Assembly (NCBI RefSeq): GCF_030285665.1
Contig: NZ_CP127295.1
Span: forward strand, 5,332,001-5,396,000
Reading direction: 5' to 3'
DNA from: Amycolatopsis mongoliensis
GTDB lineage: Bacteria; Actinomycetota; Actinomycetes; Mycobacteriales; Pseudonocardiaceae
DNA: 64,000 nt
In this document: one piece after another, positions 24,637 through 33,933 of the stretch
How the letters are laid out: the number at the start of each line of letters is the position of its first letter
How positions within the stretch are numbered: the stretch's first letter is position 1
Notes under the pieces: generated by a model
The model's input: only the letters and a program-made list of their open reading frames with translations
Database searches by the model: none
Told to the model about the DNA's origin: nothing
Translations under genes and position numbers: made by a program

Positions 24637-26229
24637 TCAGCTGCCGATCCCGGTGAGGGACCGGACCTCCATCTCCGCGTGCTTCTCCAGGTCCGCCTTC
24701 GGCTTGCCGACCAGGGTGCCGACGAACCCGCAGAGGAACGAGAACGGGATCGACACCAGGCCCGGGTTCTTCAGCGGGAAGAAGGCGAAGTCGATGCTCT
24801 TGAAGATCGCGTCCGGGGCGCCCGAGACGACCGGCGAGAAGAGCACCAGCAGCAGCGAAGCGATCAGGCCGCCGTAGATGCCCCAAAGCGTGCCCGTCGT
24901 GTTGAACCGCTTCCAGAACAGCGAGTACAGCAGCGTCGACAGGTTCGCCGACGCCGCCACCGCGAACGCCAGCGCCACCAGGAACGCGATGTTCTGCCCG
25001 TTCGCGAGGACGCCGCCGACGATGGCCAGCGCCCCGACCACGATCGCGGTCAGCCGCGCCACCCGGACCTCGTCCGCCGGCTCCGCCTTGCCCCGCTTGA
25101 AGATGTTCGCGTACACGTCGTGGGCGAAGGAGGCCGACGCGGTGATCGTCAGCCCGGCCACCACCGCGAGGATCGTCGCGAACGCCACCGCGGCGATGAT
25201 GCCCAGCAGCAGCGTCCCGCCGACGTGCAGGGCCAGCAGCGGCGCCGCCGAGTTCTCCCCGCCGGGCGCGGCCTTGATCTCGTCGGCGCCGACCAGCGCG
25301 GCCGCGCCGAAGCCGATCACCAGCGTGCACAGGTAGAACAGGAACATGCACGCCGTCGCCCACACCACCGAGCGGCGGGCCTCGCGGGAGTTCGGCACCG
25401 TGTAGAAGCGCATCAGCACGTGCGGCAGCGCCGCCGCGCCGAGCACCAGGGCCAGGGCCAGGGACACGAAGTCGAGCTTGGTGGTGCCGTTCTTGCCGTA
25501 CGAGCCGCCCGGCTCGAGGAGCTTGTCGCCGAGCGGGCTGTTCTCCGCCGCCGAGGAGAGCAGGTTCGAGAACGAGAAGCCGAACTTGCCGAACAGGAAC
25601 ACCGTGAGCAGCGCGCCGCACAGCAGCAGGATGGCCGCCTTGATGATCTGCACCCACGTGGTGCCCTTCATCCCGCCGACCAGCACGTACAGCACCATGA
25701 CCAGCCCGACGACGCCGATCACCAGTGCCTGGCCGAGCTTGGAGTGGACGTTCAGCAGCAGCGCCACCAGGCCGCCGGCGCCGGCCATCTGCGCCAGCAT
25801 GTAGAAGAAGGAGATGACCAGCGTCGACGTCGCCGCCGCCGCGCGGACCGGGCGCTGCTTCATCCGGAAGCTCAGGACGTCGCCCATCGTGAACCGGCCG
25901 GTGTTGCGCAGCAGCTCGGCGATCAGCAGCAGGTCGACCAGCCACGCGACGAGGAAGCCGATCGAGTAGAGGAAGCCGTCGTAGCCGTGCATCGCGATGG
26001 CGCCGGCGATGCCGAGGAACGACGCCGCCGACAGGAAGTCGCCCGACAGCGCGATGCCGTTCTGGCGCCCGGTGAACGCGCTGCCCGCGGCGTAGTAGTC
26101 CGACGTCGACGAGTTCCGGGAGCTGGCCCGGTAGACGACGTAGAGCGTGATCGCCACGAAGAGGGCGAAGACGGCGGTGTTGACGAGCGGGTTGCTGGCG
26201 GGCGTGCCTTCGGCGGCGAGCGCGGTCAT
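24637..26229 (-). CDS. actP: Cation/acetate symporter (SSS family)
   Basis: 530 aa with about 13 membrane helices. Sodium:solute symporter marks: SDYYAAGSAFTGRQNGIALSGDFLSAASFLG, MHGYDGFLYSIGFLVAW, the RNTGRFTMGDVLSFR loop and LPHVLMRFYTVPNSREARRS, all typical of ActP, which takes up acetate and other short carboxylates with a cation. The ATG overlaps the stop of the DUF485 gene by four bases (ATGA), the usual pairing of ActP with a small YjcH/DUF485 membrane partner. It is convergent with the TetR gene, with 18 bases between stops. Confidence 0.93.
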   Translation of the reverse strand: MTALAAEGTPASNPLVNTAVFALFVAITLYVVYRASSRNSSTSDYYAAGSAFTGRQNGIALSGDFLSAASFLGIAGAIAMHGYDGFLYSIGFLVAWLVDLLLIAELLRNTGRFTMGDVLSFRMKQRPVRAAAATSTLVISFFYMLAQMAGAGGLVALLLNVHSKLGQALVIGVVGLVMVLYVLVGGMKGTTWVQIIKAAILLLCGALLTVFLFGKFGFSFSNLLSSAAENSPLGDKLLEPGGSYGKNGTTKLDFVSLALALVLGAAALPHVLMRFYTVPNSREARRSVVWATACMFLFYLCTLVIGFGAAALVGADEIKAAPGGENSAAPLLALHVGGTLLLGIIAAVAFATILAVVAGLTITASASFAHDVYANIFKRGKAEPADEVRVARLTAIVVGALAIVGGVLANGQNIAFLVALAFAVAASANLSTLLYSLFWKRFNTTGTLWGIYGGLIASLLLVLFSPVVSGAPDAIFKSIDFAFFPLKNPGLVSIPFSFLCGFVGTLVGKPKADLEKHAEMEVRSLTGIGS

Positions 26230-26663
26230 CGGCGGGTCCCTTCCGGCAGGCCGGCGCGGGCCCGCAGCTCGGCCACGCGCGGGTCGACGTGGCGGCGCGC
26301 GTAGCGCAGGTAGAGCCAGGTGACCAGCGCGGTGCTGGCGAACTGGCCGATGCCGAGCAGGATGCCGACGTTGACCTGGCCGAACACCTTGGTGCTCATG
26401 AAGTCGTGCGCGTAGGCGGCCAGCAGCACGTACGTCATGTACCAGGCGAAGAAGGCGAAGCTCATCGGGAAGACGAAGGCCCGGAACCGCCGCCGCAACG
26501 ACACGAACTCGCGGCTGGCCTGGATCGCGGGGTAGTCGGGACCCGAGCGGGGAACGGGCCGGCGGTGCTGGGCGGCCGGCGGGCGGTCCCCGGTGAACAG
26601 GGCCGGCATCTGGCCGGTCTCCTCGAGGGGGTTGCCCGCCGCGGGGCGCGCGACGTCGTACAT
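26226..26663 (-). CDS. DUF485 membrane protein, partner of acetate symporter
   Basis: 145 aa from ATG 26663, preceded by GGAGG. Unstructured first 50 residues, then the DUF485 core: LRRRFRAFVFPMSFAFFAWYMTYVLLAAYAHDFM and VGILLGIGQFASTALVTWLYLRY, two membrane helices, and a basic tail. In many bacteria this protein (YjcH-like) is co-encoded with ActP-type symporters, and its role is probably accessory. A longer in-frame start at 26870 lacks a ribosome site. Translation is coupled to actP through an ATGA overlap. Confidence 0.9.
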   Translation of the reverse strand: MYDVARPAAGNPLEETGQMPALFTGDRPPAAQHRRPVPRSGPDYPAIQASREFVSLRRRFRAFVFPMSFAFFAWYMTYVLLAAYAHDFMSTKVFGQVNVGILLGIGQFASTALVTWLYLRYARRHVDPRVAELRARAGLPEGTRR

Positions 26664-27661
26664 GTGGGTTGCCTCCGGCAGGGTGCCTCCGTGGCGGCGG
26701 CGGGCTCCGGGTGCCTGCGGACAGGGCGCCGGGCCGCCCTTGCGGACTGCGAGGCGAACATCGTAACTAGCCCGTCCGGCGGACATCGACAGCGGCCGGT
26801 CGGTCCAGGCCGCGCGGAAGGCGAGGTATTCGATTTCTCGTCGAAAGTGTCGAATGGAGTAGTGCTTCATGGATCACGGGCAGATCACCCGTAATGATGA
26901 AAAGAATTGTGACGCCACGTTGTCGCATCCGGCGGCGTGCTGCGGCGAACGAGCTAATCCGGGCGGGGGTTGATCCGCGCTGGTCACGCGGAGTGGTCGG
27001 GAACGCTCACATCGCCTCGGAGAGTGTCGCCCGGGTGCGGGCGTGGTGGCGAAGATCCACTGGTCAGCGCGCAGTCTCGAAAGAAATCACCAGGTCGGGG
27101 CACGGTGGCGCGCAACGCCACAACATCGGGCACATCTTGAGACTTGACCCACTCGATGGGGGTACAGAGTGTAGATCATCCGAGGTACTATGCTGCCCTG
27201 CATGGGCTAATCGGGTGACGGCCGGATGCCTGGGTGAGGCTCATCCGGTAACCGGAATTCCCTCTTCGGTGGCGGCGAGGTCGAATGTCGGGGGCAGTTC
27301 TCGGCGCGGAAAGAGCTTTTCGCAGGTCAGGGCCCGAGCGAGGAACAAAATTGACCGTCCGGGTGTCGGGGGTACGATTCTTTGGCCCAGCTGACCGCAG
27401 CGATCGATTGGCGCCGATAAAGTTGATCTCGACGACCGTGCAGAACGCAAGTTGCGCCGTGCACGTGCACTGTCCCTTGCACGGGACTTCGGGACGGTGC
27501 CTGCCCGGCGACGGGCGCGCGGCCGGCCGGGCGGCCGGGGACGAGCGAGGACACCGGGGACGCGGCAGGGTGCGGACGGCACGACCGTCCGGCGGCCCGC
27601 CGCGAGCCGGGACGCCACGCCGCCGACGCGGATCCATGACGCCGGACAGGGAGTCACTCAC
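26664..27661. other. One-kilobase intergenic region upstream of conservon
   Basis: No convincing gene. One plus-strand frame (26894-27394) is open but has poor codon use, many Cys/Arg/Ser and no ribosome site. The region 26820-27450 is clearly lower in GC than its neighbours. AT-richer patches with promoter-like sequences are TTGACC at 27144, TACTAT near 27187 and GATAAAGTTGATC near 27415. It probably carries the promoters of the divergent DUF485-actP and cvn operons, with long leaders. Confidence 0.5.
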
Positions 27662-30600
27662 GTGACCGTTGCAGGAGAAGGTCAGGTGCCCGTGGGGGAG
27701 CTGCTCGGCCGAGCACCCCGGCGGTCCAAGGGCAAGGACGCGTGGCGCGCCCTCGTGCGGTGGCGCGACTGGAGCCTGCCCGTCAAGCTTTCGGCCGTCA
27801 CCGTCGTCCCCATCGTCCTGGCGCTGGTGCTCGGCATCACGACGATCGCCGGCCAGGTCGGCCGCTCGGACGAGTACCAGCGGCTCGACCGGCTCGTCGC
27901 GCTCGGCGACCAGACACGGGCGCTCACCGGCGCGCTGCAGCAGGAGCGCACGGTCACCGCGGCGATGCTGACGGACGGCACCGTCGGGGGCACGCCCGGG
28001 CTGGCCGCGGCCCGCAAGGCGACCGACGCCGTGGTCGGCCCGTTCACCGCGGCGCAGGCGCGTGCCGGCGAGGCCGAACCCGGCGTGGCCGGGGCCGCCG
28101 GCGCGGCCACCGCGCAGGTCAACAACCTCGGCTTCCTCCGCCGCCAGGTCGACGGCGGTCAGCTCGACCCGGCCCAGGCCGTGACTGCCTACTCCGGCAT
28201 CACCGGCTCGTTGATCGGCCTCGACACGGCGGCGACCGCGGGCGCCGGCGACGGCACCCTCGGCGGCACTCCCGCCGGGCTGCACGAGCTGCTCGTCGCG
28301 GGCGAGCAGGTGTCGGTCAGCCAGGCACTGGTCTCCTACGGCATCGCCCGCTCCGCGCTCACGCCGAGCGAGCTGGCCACGCTGCGCGCCGCCGAGCTGC
28401 GGCTGGCCGACCGGCTCGTCGACTTCCGTTCCGCGGCGGGCGACACGCTGCAGCGCGACTTCGCGGCGATCGCCGAGGGCACGCAGGCGCAGAGCCGGGC
28501 CCGGATGGTCGAGTCGGTGCTGAACGCGCAGGGAAACGCGGTGAACGACGCCTTCCGCACCCTGTCGGCGGCCGATTGGAACACCGCGTCCGCGGCGATG
28601 CGGACGCAGATCGGCCAGGTCGCCGACCGGCTCGGCGCGTCGGCGTCGGCCACCTCGGCGCAGCTGGTCGACGACGCCAGCAGCGGGGCGGGCCTGCTCG
28701 CGGTGCTGCTGTTCGCCACGATGGTGCTCGCCGTCGCGGTCGTCTTCCTCATCACCCGGCAGCTGCTGCGCTCGCTGAAGGCGCTGCGGCGCAGCGCCCT
28801 CGACGTCGCCGAGACCGCGCTGCCCGAAGCGGTCCGCAACATCCAGGAGGGCCGGGCGCAGGGCACGGCCGTCGTGCCGGTGCCGGTGCAGACCGAGGAC
28901 GAGGTCGGCGAGGTGGCGCGGGCCTTCGACAAGGTGCACCACCAGGCGCTGCGGCTGGCGACCGAGCAGGCCGCGATGCGCACCGGCTTCGGCAGCGTCT
29001 TCGTCAACCTGTCGCGGCGCAGCCAGAGCCTGGTGCAGCGGCAGCTGCAGCTGATCGAGCAGCTGGAGCGGGACGAAGAGGACGCCGACCAGCTGGCCAC
29101 GCTGTTCCAGCTCGACCACCTCGCCACCCGGATGCGGCGCAACAACGAGAACCTGATGGTGCTCTCCGGCGCCGAGCCGGGCCGCCGGTCCGGCAAGCCG
29201 GTCGGCACCACCGACATGCTCCGCGCCGCGGTGTCGGAGATCGAGCAGTACCAGCGGGTCCAGGTCCAGCCGCCGCCCCCGGCCCGGATCGTCGGCTACG
29301 CCGCGAGCGACCTGATGCGCCTGGTCGCCGAGCTGCTGGACAACGCGACGGCCTTCTCCGCGCCGGAGACGAGCGTGACCGTGGCGTCGCGGCTGGGCGA
29401 GGACGGCTCGCTCAACATCGACATCCTCGACAAGGGCATCGGCATGAACGAGGCCGAGGTCTCCGAGGCGAACACGCGGCTGACCGAGGCCGGGTCCGTC
29501 GACCTGGCCACCTCGCGCCGGATGGGCCTGTTCGTCGTCGGCCGGCTGGCCAGCCGGCACCGGATCGGGGTCTCGCTGCACGGCGGCAAGGACATCGTCG
29601 GTGTCCGCGCCACGGTCGTCGTCCCGCCGGACCTGGTGATGGCGGTGACCGACGGCCCGAAGACGGGCCCGATCGGCGCGCTGCAGCAGCACCCGGCGAG
29701 CCCCGCGGCGGGCAACCCGCTGCCGCGTCGCCAGGTCAACGGCAACCACCGGCCGCGGCCGATGGTCCCGCAGCAGCCGGCGATGGGGGAGGAGCGCTGG
29801 CCGTCGGCGAGCGACCTCGCCGGGCTGACGAACGGCCACGGGCCCTCCGGCGTCCGCCCGCCGTCGGACCTGGAGATCTCCGGGACCGCGCTGTTCGCAC
29901 CGCTGCCGAAGGACGACGAGGCCCCGCCGCAGCCCCCGACGCTGCCGCCGGTGCCCGCGGTCCCGCCGGTGGACCCGCCCCGGTCCGGTGTCCTGCCGGC
30001 GGGCAAGGACCTGTTCTCCGCCAACGAAACGACGCTCAGCGACTGGTGGCGCCAGGCAACCGCGAAGCCGGAGCCGGAGCCGGCCTCGGCGCCCACCCCG
30101 GCGCCGGACCGCTCGGAGACGACGCCGATCTTCGACGAGATGCTGTCGGCGTGGTTCCGCGAGGACAAGCCCGCCGAGAAGCCGGCCGCCACGGCGGAGG
30201 AGCCGGACTCGGAGCCGGCCGCCGCGGAAGAAGCGGCTCCGGAGAAGGCGGCCGCCGAGCCGCGGGAAGCACGCAGCTGGGACTTCGCGAGCGACGAGAA
30301 CTTCCGCACGGTCCAGGCGGTCACGAAGGTCGAGCCGACGGCGTTCACCGAGGCGGGCCTGCCCCGGCGCCGCCGCGGCGAGCAGCTCATGCCGGGCAGC
30401 GCGACCTCGGCGCCGGCGGCCCCCGCGGCCCCGGCACCGGCCCGGTCCGACCTGCCGGTCCGCGACCCGGCGGACGTGCGCGGGCGGCTGAGCAGCTTCC
30501 AGCAGGGCGTGACCCGGGGCCGCCAGCAGGCGCGCCGGGCGGCGGCGAACCAGCAGGCAGCGACCCGGCCGGGGACCGCCCAGCCGGCCGCGGACCAGCA

Positions 30601-31390
30601 AGGAGCCGGGCAGCCGCAGACGCCGGCGCAGGCGGGGTCGGCGTTCCAGCCGGGCGCGACGGCTGCCGGGCAGCCCCGGACACCCGCCCAGCCGGATGCG
30701 CAGCAGGAGACTCCGCAGCGGGGAGCGGCCGCGGCCGCGGCTCAGCCGGATGCCTCGTCGCCGCCGGAGGCCGTTCCGCAGCAGCAGTCGTTCGCGCAGG
30801 GGCTCCAGCCGGGCGCGCTGCGCCAGCCGGGCGGGCAGGCGGCCGAGCCGCAGCAAGGTGCCGCGTCCCAGCCGAACGGCCTGCCGCGACGAGGACAGCA
30901 AGGACCGCAGCAGCCCGGCGCGGCCCAGCCGAACGGCCTGCCGCAGCCGGGCCGGCCGGCCCCCGCCGCTCAGGAGCAGGGGCAGCGTCCCCGTCCGGGC
31001 AGCGCCGGCCGTCCCGCCGAGGCGCCCTCCGTGCTGCCGTCCCGCCGGGGCGCCGCCGTCCCGGAAGCCCCGGCTCCGCGGCAGGAAGAGTCCGCCGTGG
31101 AGGCCACCGCCGAGTGGAACTTCGGCACCGACGACGGCTGGCGGGCGGTGCAAGCGGTGTCCCAGTCGGCACCCGCCACGTTCACTTCGGCAGGATTGCC
31201 CCGGCGCCGTCGCGGGGAGCAGCTGCTCCCGGGCAGCGCCGGACCGCCCAGCGGGGCCACGGCCCCCCGACCACAACGGGACGCACACGACGTGCGCGGC
31301 CGCCTGCGAAGCTTCCAGCAGGGCATCGAGCGCGGACGCCACCGCACCGCGCGGGCCGAGACCAACCACGAGACACTGGAGGGTGAATGA
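27662..31390 (+). CDS. cvnA: Conservon sensor kinase-like protein CvnA with duplicated C-terminal module
   Basis: 1242 aa from GTG 27662, preceded by AGGGAG. Order: TM1 (about 42-62), a large extracytoplasmic sensor region (63-340) of nitrate-sensor type, TM2 (about 341-363), a HAMP-like linker, then a HATPase_c domain with the N-box LVAELLDNATAFSAP near 555 and G-boxes DKGIGMNE and MGLFVVGRLA. No classic phospho-acceptor histidine box is visible, as in other CvnA proteins. The tail has two copies of a module (about 870-956 and 1147-1234) with GLPRRRRGEQL and VRGRLSSFQQG, separated by a Gln/Pro-rich stretch. It probably scaffolds CvnB, C and D at the membrane. It overlaps cvnB by ATGA. Confidence 0.93.
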   Translation: MTVAGEGQVPVGELLGRAPRRSKGKDAWRALVRWRDWSLPVKLSAVTVVPIVLALVLGITTIAGQVGRSDEYQRLDRLVALGDQTRALTGALQQERTVTAAMLTDGTVGGTPGLAAARKATDAVVGPFTAAQARAGEAEPGVAGAAGAATAQVNNLGFLRRQVDGGQLDPAQAVTAYSGITGSLIGLDTAATAGAGDGTLGGTPAGLHELLVAGEQVSVSQALVSYGIARSALTPSELATLRAAELRLADRLVDFRSAAGDTLQRDFAAIAEGTQAQSRARMVESVLNAQGNAVNDAFRTLSAADWNTASAAMRTQIGQVADRLGASASATSAQLVDDASSGAGLLAVLLFATMVLAVAVVFLITRQLLRSLKALRRSALDVAETALPEAVRNIQEGRAQGTAVVPVPVQTEDEVGEVARAFDKVHHQALRLATEQAAMRTGFGSVFVNLSRRSQSLVQRQLQLIEQLERDEEDADQLATLFQLDHLATRMRRNNENLMVLSGAEPGRRSGKPVGTTDMLRAAVSEIEQYQRVQVQPPPPARIVGYAASDLMRLVAELLDNATAFSAPETSVTVASRLGEDGSLNIDILDKGIGMNEAEVSEANTRLTEAGSVDLATSRRMGLFVVGRLASRHRIGVSLHGGKDIVGVRATVVVPPDLVMAVTDGPKTGPIGALQQHPASPAAGNPLPRRQVNGNHRPRPMVPQQPAMGEERWPSASDLAGLTNGHGPSGVRPPSDLEISGTALFAPLPKDDEAPPQPPTLPPVPAVPPVDPPRSGVLPAGKDLFSANETTLSDWWRQATAKPEPEPASAPTPAPDRSETTPIFDEMLSAWFREDKPAEKPAATAEEPDSEPAAAEEAAPEKAAAEPREARSWDFASDENFRTVQAVTKVEPTAFTEAGLPRRRRGEQLMPGSATSAPAAPAAPAPARSDLPVRDPADVRGRLSSFQQGVTRGRQQARRAAANQQAATRPGTAQPAADQQGAGQPQTPAQAGSAFQPGATAAGQPRTPAQPDAQQETPQRGAAAAAAQPDASSPPEAVPQQQSFAQGLQPGALRQPGGQAAEPQQGAASQPNGLPRRGQQGPQQPGAAQPNGLPQPGRPAPAAQEQGQRPRPGSAGRPAEAPSVLPSRRGAAVPEAPAPRQEESAVEATAEWNFGTDDGWRAVQAVSQSAPATFTSAGLPRRRRGEQLLPGSAGPPSGATAPRPQRDAHDVRGRLRSFQQGIERGRHRTARAETNHETLEGE

Positions 31391-31839
31391 CCTCGCCGAG
31401 TAGCGCACAGCCGCCGCAGAACCAGTTCGGCTGGCTGATCAACGACTTCGCGGAGCGGGTGCCCGGCGTGGCTCACGCCGTGGTCGTCTCGGCGGACGGG
31501 TTGCTGCTGAGTGCGTCGAACCGGCTTCCGCTCGACCGGGCCGACCAGCTCGCCGCGGTCGCCTCCGGCCTGGTCAGCCTCACCCAGGGCGCCGCCCGGT
31601 GCTTCGAGGCGGGGGCGGTCAACGAGACCGTCGTCGAGATGGAGCTGGGGATCATGGTGCTGATGTCGATCAGCGACGGGTCCTGCCTGGCCGTGCTCGC
31701 CGCCCCGAACTGCGACATCGGGCAGGTCGCCTACGAGATGACGATGCTCGTCGACCGGGTCGGCCAGATCCTCACCCCGGAGCTGCGCGCCCAGCTTCAA
31801 GGCTCGGGTGGGTCGCTGATCGGCGAACCGGTGGGATGA
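31387..31839 (+). CDS. cvnB: Conservon roadblock/LC7 protein CvnB
   Basis: 150 aa. Roadblock/LC7 fold: FGWLINDFAERVPGVAHAVVVSADGLLLSASNRLP, then QLAAVASGLVSLTQGAARCFEAG and MELGIMVLMSISDGSCLAVLAAP. In conservons this protein is thought to act as a regulator of the small GTPase, like MglB for MglA. The start overlaps the cvnA stop by four bases, and the next gene starts 7 bases after its stop, so all four cvn genes form one translationally coupled operon. Confidence 0.95.
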   Translation: MTSPSSAQPPQNQFGWLINDFAERVPGVAHAVVVSADGLLLSASNRLPLDRADQLAAVASGLVSLTQGAARCFEAGAVNETVVEMELGIMVLMSISDGSCLAVLAAPNCDIGQVAYEMTMLVDRVGQILTPELRAQLQGSGGSLIGEPVG

Positions 31840-31846
31840 TGGCGCG

Positions 31847-32569
31847 ATGAGCACGGGGTCCGGATCTTTCGGTGAACCACCGGAGGCGCGAAACACCGCC
31901 GCTTCCGGCTATCAGGACGACGGCACGTTCGCCGACGTCCTCAACGGGTTCACCCTGGATTCCGGCCGTGCCCGCCGGAAGCGCAAGAAGAGCAAGGAGT
32001 CCCCGCCACCCCCGGCCGCCGGTGCGCACGCGGCCGCGGAACCGACGGCAACCACGCCGTCGGCCGACCAAGGAGATCGCGTGACCTCTTTAGTCTCTCC
32101 ACCCGGCAGTACCGACGGGGACAGCCCCAGGCCGGGCGGCCTGTTCGACCCGGGGCCGCCCAGCGGCGAGTTCGTCATGCCCGCGGTGTTCGAACAGCCG
32201 CTCGCGCCGGAGGACCAGACGGCGATCGTCCGGCCCTACGCTTTGACCGGCGGCCGCACCCGGGCGAACTACGCCCTGGAGCTGGAGACACTGATCTCCG
32301 CGAAGGACTACGCTGCCACCGGTGGCTTCCCCGAGGTGGCCGCGGAGCAGATCGAGTGCATCTCGATCATGGAAGAGTGCCGGACCCCCCGTTCGGTCGC
32401 CGAGATCGTGTCGACCCTGCGGGTGCCCTTGGGCGTGGCCCGGGTGCTGATCAGCGACGCGGCCGACGCGGGGCTGGTCACGGTGCACAAGACGATAACG
32501 GGCAATGACGGCGCCGAGGCACATCTGGTGTTGATGGAAAGGGTTTTGAGTGGACTCCGTCGGCTTTAA
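31847..32569 (+). CDS. cvnC: Conservon DUF742 protein CvnC
   Basis: 240 aa. The C-terminal 120 residues are DUF742: IVRPYALTGGRTRANYALEL, the EQIECISIMEECRTPRSVAEIVSTLRVPLGVARVLISDAADAGLVTV winged-helix-like core and the VLSGLRRL end. The first 115 residues are a non-conserved, disordered extension with a basic RARRKRKKSKES patch, longer than in most CvnC proteins. DUF742 proteins are constant members of conservons and their biochemical role is open. Its 3' end overlaps cvnD by 20 bases. Confidence 0.93.
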   Translation: MSTGSGSFGEPPEARNTAASGYQDDGTFADVLNGFTLDSGRARRKRKKSKESPPPPAAGAHAAAEPTATTPSADQGDRVTSLVSPPGSTDGDSPRPGGLFDPGPPSGEFVMPAVFEQPLAPEDQTAIVRPYALTGGRTRANYALELETLISAKDYAATGGFPEVAAEQIECISIMEECRTPRSVAEIVSTLRVPLGVARVLISDAADAGLVTVHKTITGNDGAEAHLVLMERVLSGLRRL

Positions 32570-33161
32570 GGCACCGCGGGACACCGCGCCCCCGACCATG
32601 ACATCCGCCAAGATCGTGGTGGCTGGTGGTTTCGGTGCGGGGAAGACGACCTTCGTCGGGTCGGTGTCGGAGATCGTGCCGCTCACCACCGAGGCGATGA
32701 TGACCGACGCGAGCGTCGGCGTCGACAACCTCGATCACACGCCGGGCAAGTCGACGACCACGGTGGCGATGGACTTCGGCCGGGTGTCGCTGGACGCGGA
32801 CCTGATCCTGTACCTGTTCGGCACGCCCGGGCAGCAGCGGTTCTGGTTCATGTGGGACGACCTGGTCCGCGGCGCGATCGGCGCGGTCGTGCTGGCGGAC
32901 ACCCGCCGGCTGGCCGACTCGTTCGCCCCGATCGACTTCTTCGAGGACCGGGGCCTGCCGTACATCGTCGGCGTCAACACGTTCGACGGCGTGCTGGAGC
33001 ACGACATCAACGACGTGCGCGAGGCCCTGTCGATCGACCCGAACATCCCGATCGTCCGCTGCGACGCCCGGGACCGCGAGTCGACGAAGCAGACGCTGAT
33101 CACGCTGGTCGAGTACGCGATGCGCCAGTGGATCGCGCTGCGGGCGGCCAAGAACCGCTGA
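32550..33161 (+). CDS. cvnD: Conservon Ras-like GTPase CvnD
   Basis: 203 aa from GTG 32550, overlapping cvnC. P-loop GGFGAGKTT near residue 26, switch region STTTVAMDFGRV, LFGTPGQQRFWFMWDDLVRGA (G3) and VGVNTFDG as the guanine-specificity loop. This is the MglA-like bacterial GTPase of conservons. It probably cycles under control of CvnB and signals with CvnA at the membrane; in Streptomyces such loci affect development and secondary metabolism. No P450 gene, present in some conservons, follows. A 120-base gap with no feature separates it from the convergent DUF899 gene. Confidence 0.95.
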   Translation: MDSVGFKAPRDTAPPTMTSAKIVVAGGFGAGKTTFVGSVSEIVPLTTEAMMTDASVGVDNLDHTPGKSTTTVAMDFGRVSLDADLILYLFGTPGQQRFWFMWDDLVRGAIGAVVLADTRRLADSFAPIDFFEDRGLPYIVGVNTFDGVLEHDINDVREALSIDPNIPIVRCDARDRESTKQTLITLVEYAMRQWIALRAAKNR

Positions 33162-33282
33162 CGCCTCGGCAGCGGGGTGGTGCTGCGGAGGCACCAGCCG
33201 CGCTTCGTGGCGTCCGGGTGCACCAGCCGGAGCGATCGCGCGCGGGGAAGCGCGGGATCGCCGGCCGGTACGCCCGGGGTCC

Positions 33283-33933
33283 TCAGTACTCGTCGTGGCG
33301 GCGCCACCACGAGCTCGGCGCGTCGCCGCCGCGGCTCTCCTCTTCCCACGCCTCCTGGCGCCCCAGCGGCGTGACGTCGAGGTACCGGTGGGAGGCCAGG
33401 AACATCTCGCCGCCGCGGCCGGAGGTGAAGTACGTCCGGTAGACGTCGTCGCCGTCGCGCAGGAACACGCTCACGCCGAACCCCGTCCCGACGCCGCAGT
33501 CTTCGGTGAACCCGCTGCCGTGCGCGGACACCCACGGCACGTCCCAGCCCATCCGCGCCTTGTACCGCTCGATCTCCGCGAGTGTCGCCGGCGCGACGAC
33601 CTTGAGCGTGACGTCGCGGGCGTGCAGGTGCGCCAGGTGCGGCATGTTGTCGACGACCAGGGAGCAGCCGGGGCAGCCCGCTTCGTCGCCCGGGTGCAGC
33701 ATGAAATGGTAGACGATCAGCTGGCGGCGGCCCTCGAACAGGTCGAGCAGGCTGACCGGCCCGTTCTCGCTTTCGAACCGGTACTTCGCGTCGAAGCGGA
33801 CCATCGGCAGCCGCCGGCGCTCGGCGGCGAGGTGGTCGGCCGCCTTCATGTGCTCCTTCTCCTTGACCAGCAGCGCGTCGCGCGCGGCCTGCCATTCCTC
33901 CGGCGAGACGATCTCGGGCAGGGTGGCGGTCAT
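33283..33933 (-). CDS. DUF899 thioredoxin-like protein
   Basis: 216 aa from ATG 33933. The DUF899 family has a thioredoxin-like fold: LLDLFEGRRQLIVYHFMLHP, DEAGCPGCSLVVDNMPHLAHLHARDVTL with a CxxC, and GFGVSVFLRDGDDVYRTYFTSGRG. The C-terminus SSWWRRHDEY is typical. Function is not established and redox activity is assumed from the fold. It is third in an operon ArsR-SRPBCC-DUF899, with four-base and eight-base overlaps, a common combination in actinomycetes. A longer frame to 34302 only shadows the SRPBCC gene. Confidence 0.92.
   Translation of the reverse strand: MTATLPEIVSPEEWQAARDALLVKEKEHMKAADHLAAERRRLPMVRFDAKYRFESENGPVSLLDLFEGRRQLIVYHFMLHPGDEAGCPGCSLVVDNMPHLAHLHARDVTLKVVAPATLAEIERYKARMGWDVPWVSAHGSGFTEDCGVGTGFGVSVFLRDGDDVYRTYFTSGRGGEMFLASHRYLDVTPLGRQEAWEEESRGGDAPSSWWRRHDEY

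Noticed and set aside
26894..27394. Possible 166-aa gene upstream of the conservon
   Set aside because: Codon positions do not show the strong third-base GC bias of real genes here, there is no ribosome site and the product (Cys, Arg, Ser-rich) resembles nothing known.
27188..31408. Very long open frame on the minus strand (1406 codons)
   Set aside because: It is antisense to cvnA/cvnB, has composition typical of a high-GC shadow frame (Arg, Gly, Ala, Val repeats) and no domain or ribosome site. The plus-strand conservon genes explain the region.
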